Source: Kiritimatiellia bacterium
GTDB taxonomy: Bacteria; Verrucomicrobiota; Kiritimatiellia; RFP12; UBA1067
Direction: 5' to 3'
Length of the DNA: 64,000 nt
Assembly (NCBI GenBank): GCA_017405115.1
Contig: JAFRBA010000043.1
Span: 8,831 to 72,830 of the forward strand
The position numbers and the translations under genes were made by a program. Under the pieces are notes generated by a model. That model worked only from the letters and a program-made list of their open reading frames with translations, was not told the DNA's origin and searched no databases. The first letter of the stretch is position 1. Each line of letters begins with the position of its first letter. Of the stretch, positions 63,636 to 64,000 are shown piece by piece.

Positions 63636-63670
63636 GCTAATAGAAAAAACGCGCTCAATTTTCTATTAGC
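63636..63670. repeat. Perfect 12-bp inverted repeat GCTAATAGAAAA / TTTTCTATTAGC
   Basis: Arms at 63636-63647 and 63659-63670 flank an 11-nt loop. It lies just upstream of the -35 box of the DUF4143 gene, in AT-rich DNA, and would suit a repressor site or a bidirectional terminator. Confidence 0.65.
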
Positions 63671-63734
63671 AATGGAAAAATTGCAACATGGCTGTCAGCA
63701 GGCCTTGATAGTCAAAATTCGTTGTAGCCATACC

Positions 63735-63752
63735 CCCTTAAGGTAAAGGGGT
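63735..63752 (+). terminator. Weak hairpin CCCCTT / AAGGGG
   Basis: CCCCTT (63735-63740) pairs with AAGGGG (63747-63752), with a 6-nt loop. It has no T-run, so termination is uncertain. Confidence 0.3.
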
Positions 63753-63774
63753 TTCAGGGGGCCGAGGCATTTGG

Positions 63775-63780
63775 TAAAAT
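63775..63780 (+). promoter_or_regulatory. Extended -10 promoter, leaderless
   Basis: ATTTGGTAAAATACGG has TAAAAT at 63775-63780, 8 nt before ATG 63789. Confidence 0.6.
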
Positions 63781-63788
63781 ACGGCCAA

Positions 63789-64000
63789 ATGAACTTCATG
63801 TTGACTGCAGTCCTTGCGGCGGTGCTGCCGCTCCGGGTGGTCCCCAACAAGATCACCTCCCCGGTCGGCGAGAGGGGCTGGTTCAATGTCGTGCTCACGA
63901 ACGGCGAGGCGAAGGCGCGCCGCGCCGCGCTGAAGGTAGAGGAGAAGTGGGGGATAGAGGGCGACGTGCGCGTCGTCTGGGAAGGCGATGTCGAGATCGC
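63789..64000 (+). CDS. Start of a secreted protein, cut by the right edge
   Basis: ATG 63789 opens a frame still open at base 64000 (70 residues). It begins with a hydrophobic signal (MNFMLTAVLAAVLPLRVV) and continues as a soluble beta-type domain (KITSPVGERGWFNVVLTNGE, EGDVRVVWEGDVEI). Family not recognisable from the part seen. Confidence 0.6.
   Translation, partial: MNFMLTAVLAAVLPLRVVPNKITSPVGERGWFNVVLTNGEAKARRAALKVEEKWGIEGDVRVVWEGDVEI

Overview
The window is about 64 kb of high-GC bacterial DNA with no tRNA, rRNA or CRISPR array that I can see. Several traits point to a member of the PVC group, most likely Kiritimatiellota or a related Verrucomicrobiota lineage from a gut-like habitat. 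These are LacI-type-sensor/AraC-type regulators, LamG-like and autotransporter-strand repeat proteins, large sets of secreted glycoside hydrolases, secreted proteins that look lineage-restricted, and Gram-negative style signal peptides and lipoproteins. This assignment is inference from gene families; no marker gene was compared.

Layout. (1) 1-2855: the hxsD-hxsB-hxsC part of a His-Xaa-Ser peptide-modification system, cut by the left edge. (2) 2912-7583: a DUF4236/CbxX-type AAA ATPase, a secreted triple Cys/His-motif protein, a membrane-anchored DNA/RNA non-specific nuclease and small genes, one carrying a palindrome-rich insert. (3) 7718-28705: a sensor/AraC regulator divergent from a six-gene secreted glycan-degradation operon (LamG-like protein, GH109-like enzyme, a TIM-barrel-like hydrolase, two paralogous proteins of an unassigned glycosidase-like family, and a GH110-GH2 fusion), followed by a separate GH2 beta-galactosidase and purN. 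The set would suit removal of alpha-GalNAc, alpha-1,3-Gal and then beta-Gal from host-type glycans. (4) 28736-33517: a membrane protein ending in YGGPP repeats, translationally coupled to a radical SAM/SPASM enzyme, then Stealth-type and CDP-glycerol-type polymer transferases. (5) 33559-36340: an AAA/PD-(D/E)XK protein and a scar of mobile DNA (membrane-protein fragment, serine recombinase, DNA-methylase fragment). (6) 36430-45194: surface polysaccharide genes (MBOAT plus AlgJ/AlgX-like acetylation pair, one GT4 and four GT2 glycosyltransferases).

(7) 45200-48176: a repeat-rich intergenic region, then an EcoRI-type adenine methylase next to a DUF262-HNH protein, probably a restriction-modification or defence pair. 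(8) 48234-54150: a very large cell-surface alpha/beta-hydrolase protein, a lipoprotein and a frameshifted small secreted protein. (9) 54399-57682: gyrA overlapping a surface-repeat protein gene. (10) 57735-64000: a secreted protein of unknown function, a NarL-type response regulator with a histidine kinase carrying OB-fold-like sensory repeats, a DUF4143 AAA ATPase, and the start of another secreted protein.

A pattern runs through the whole window: about a dozen operon-leading genes have a TATAAT-like -10 box, often in the extended form TGGTATAAT, ending only 6-9 nt before the start codon. Their mRNAs should therefore be leaderless, while many operon-internal genes and a few long-leader genes carry Shine-Dalgarno sequences.
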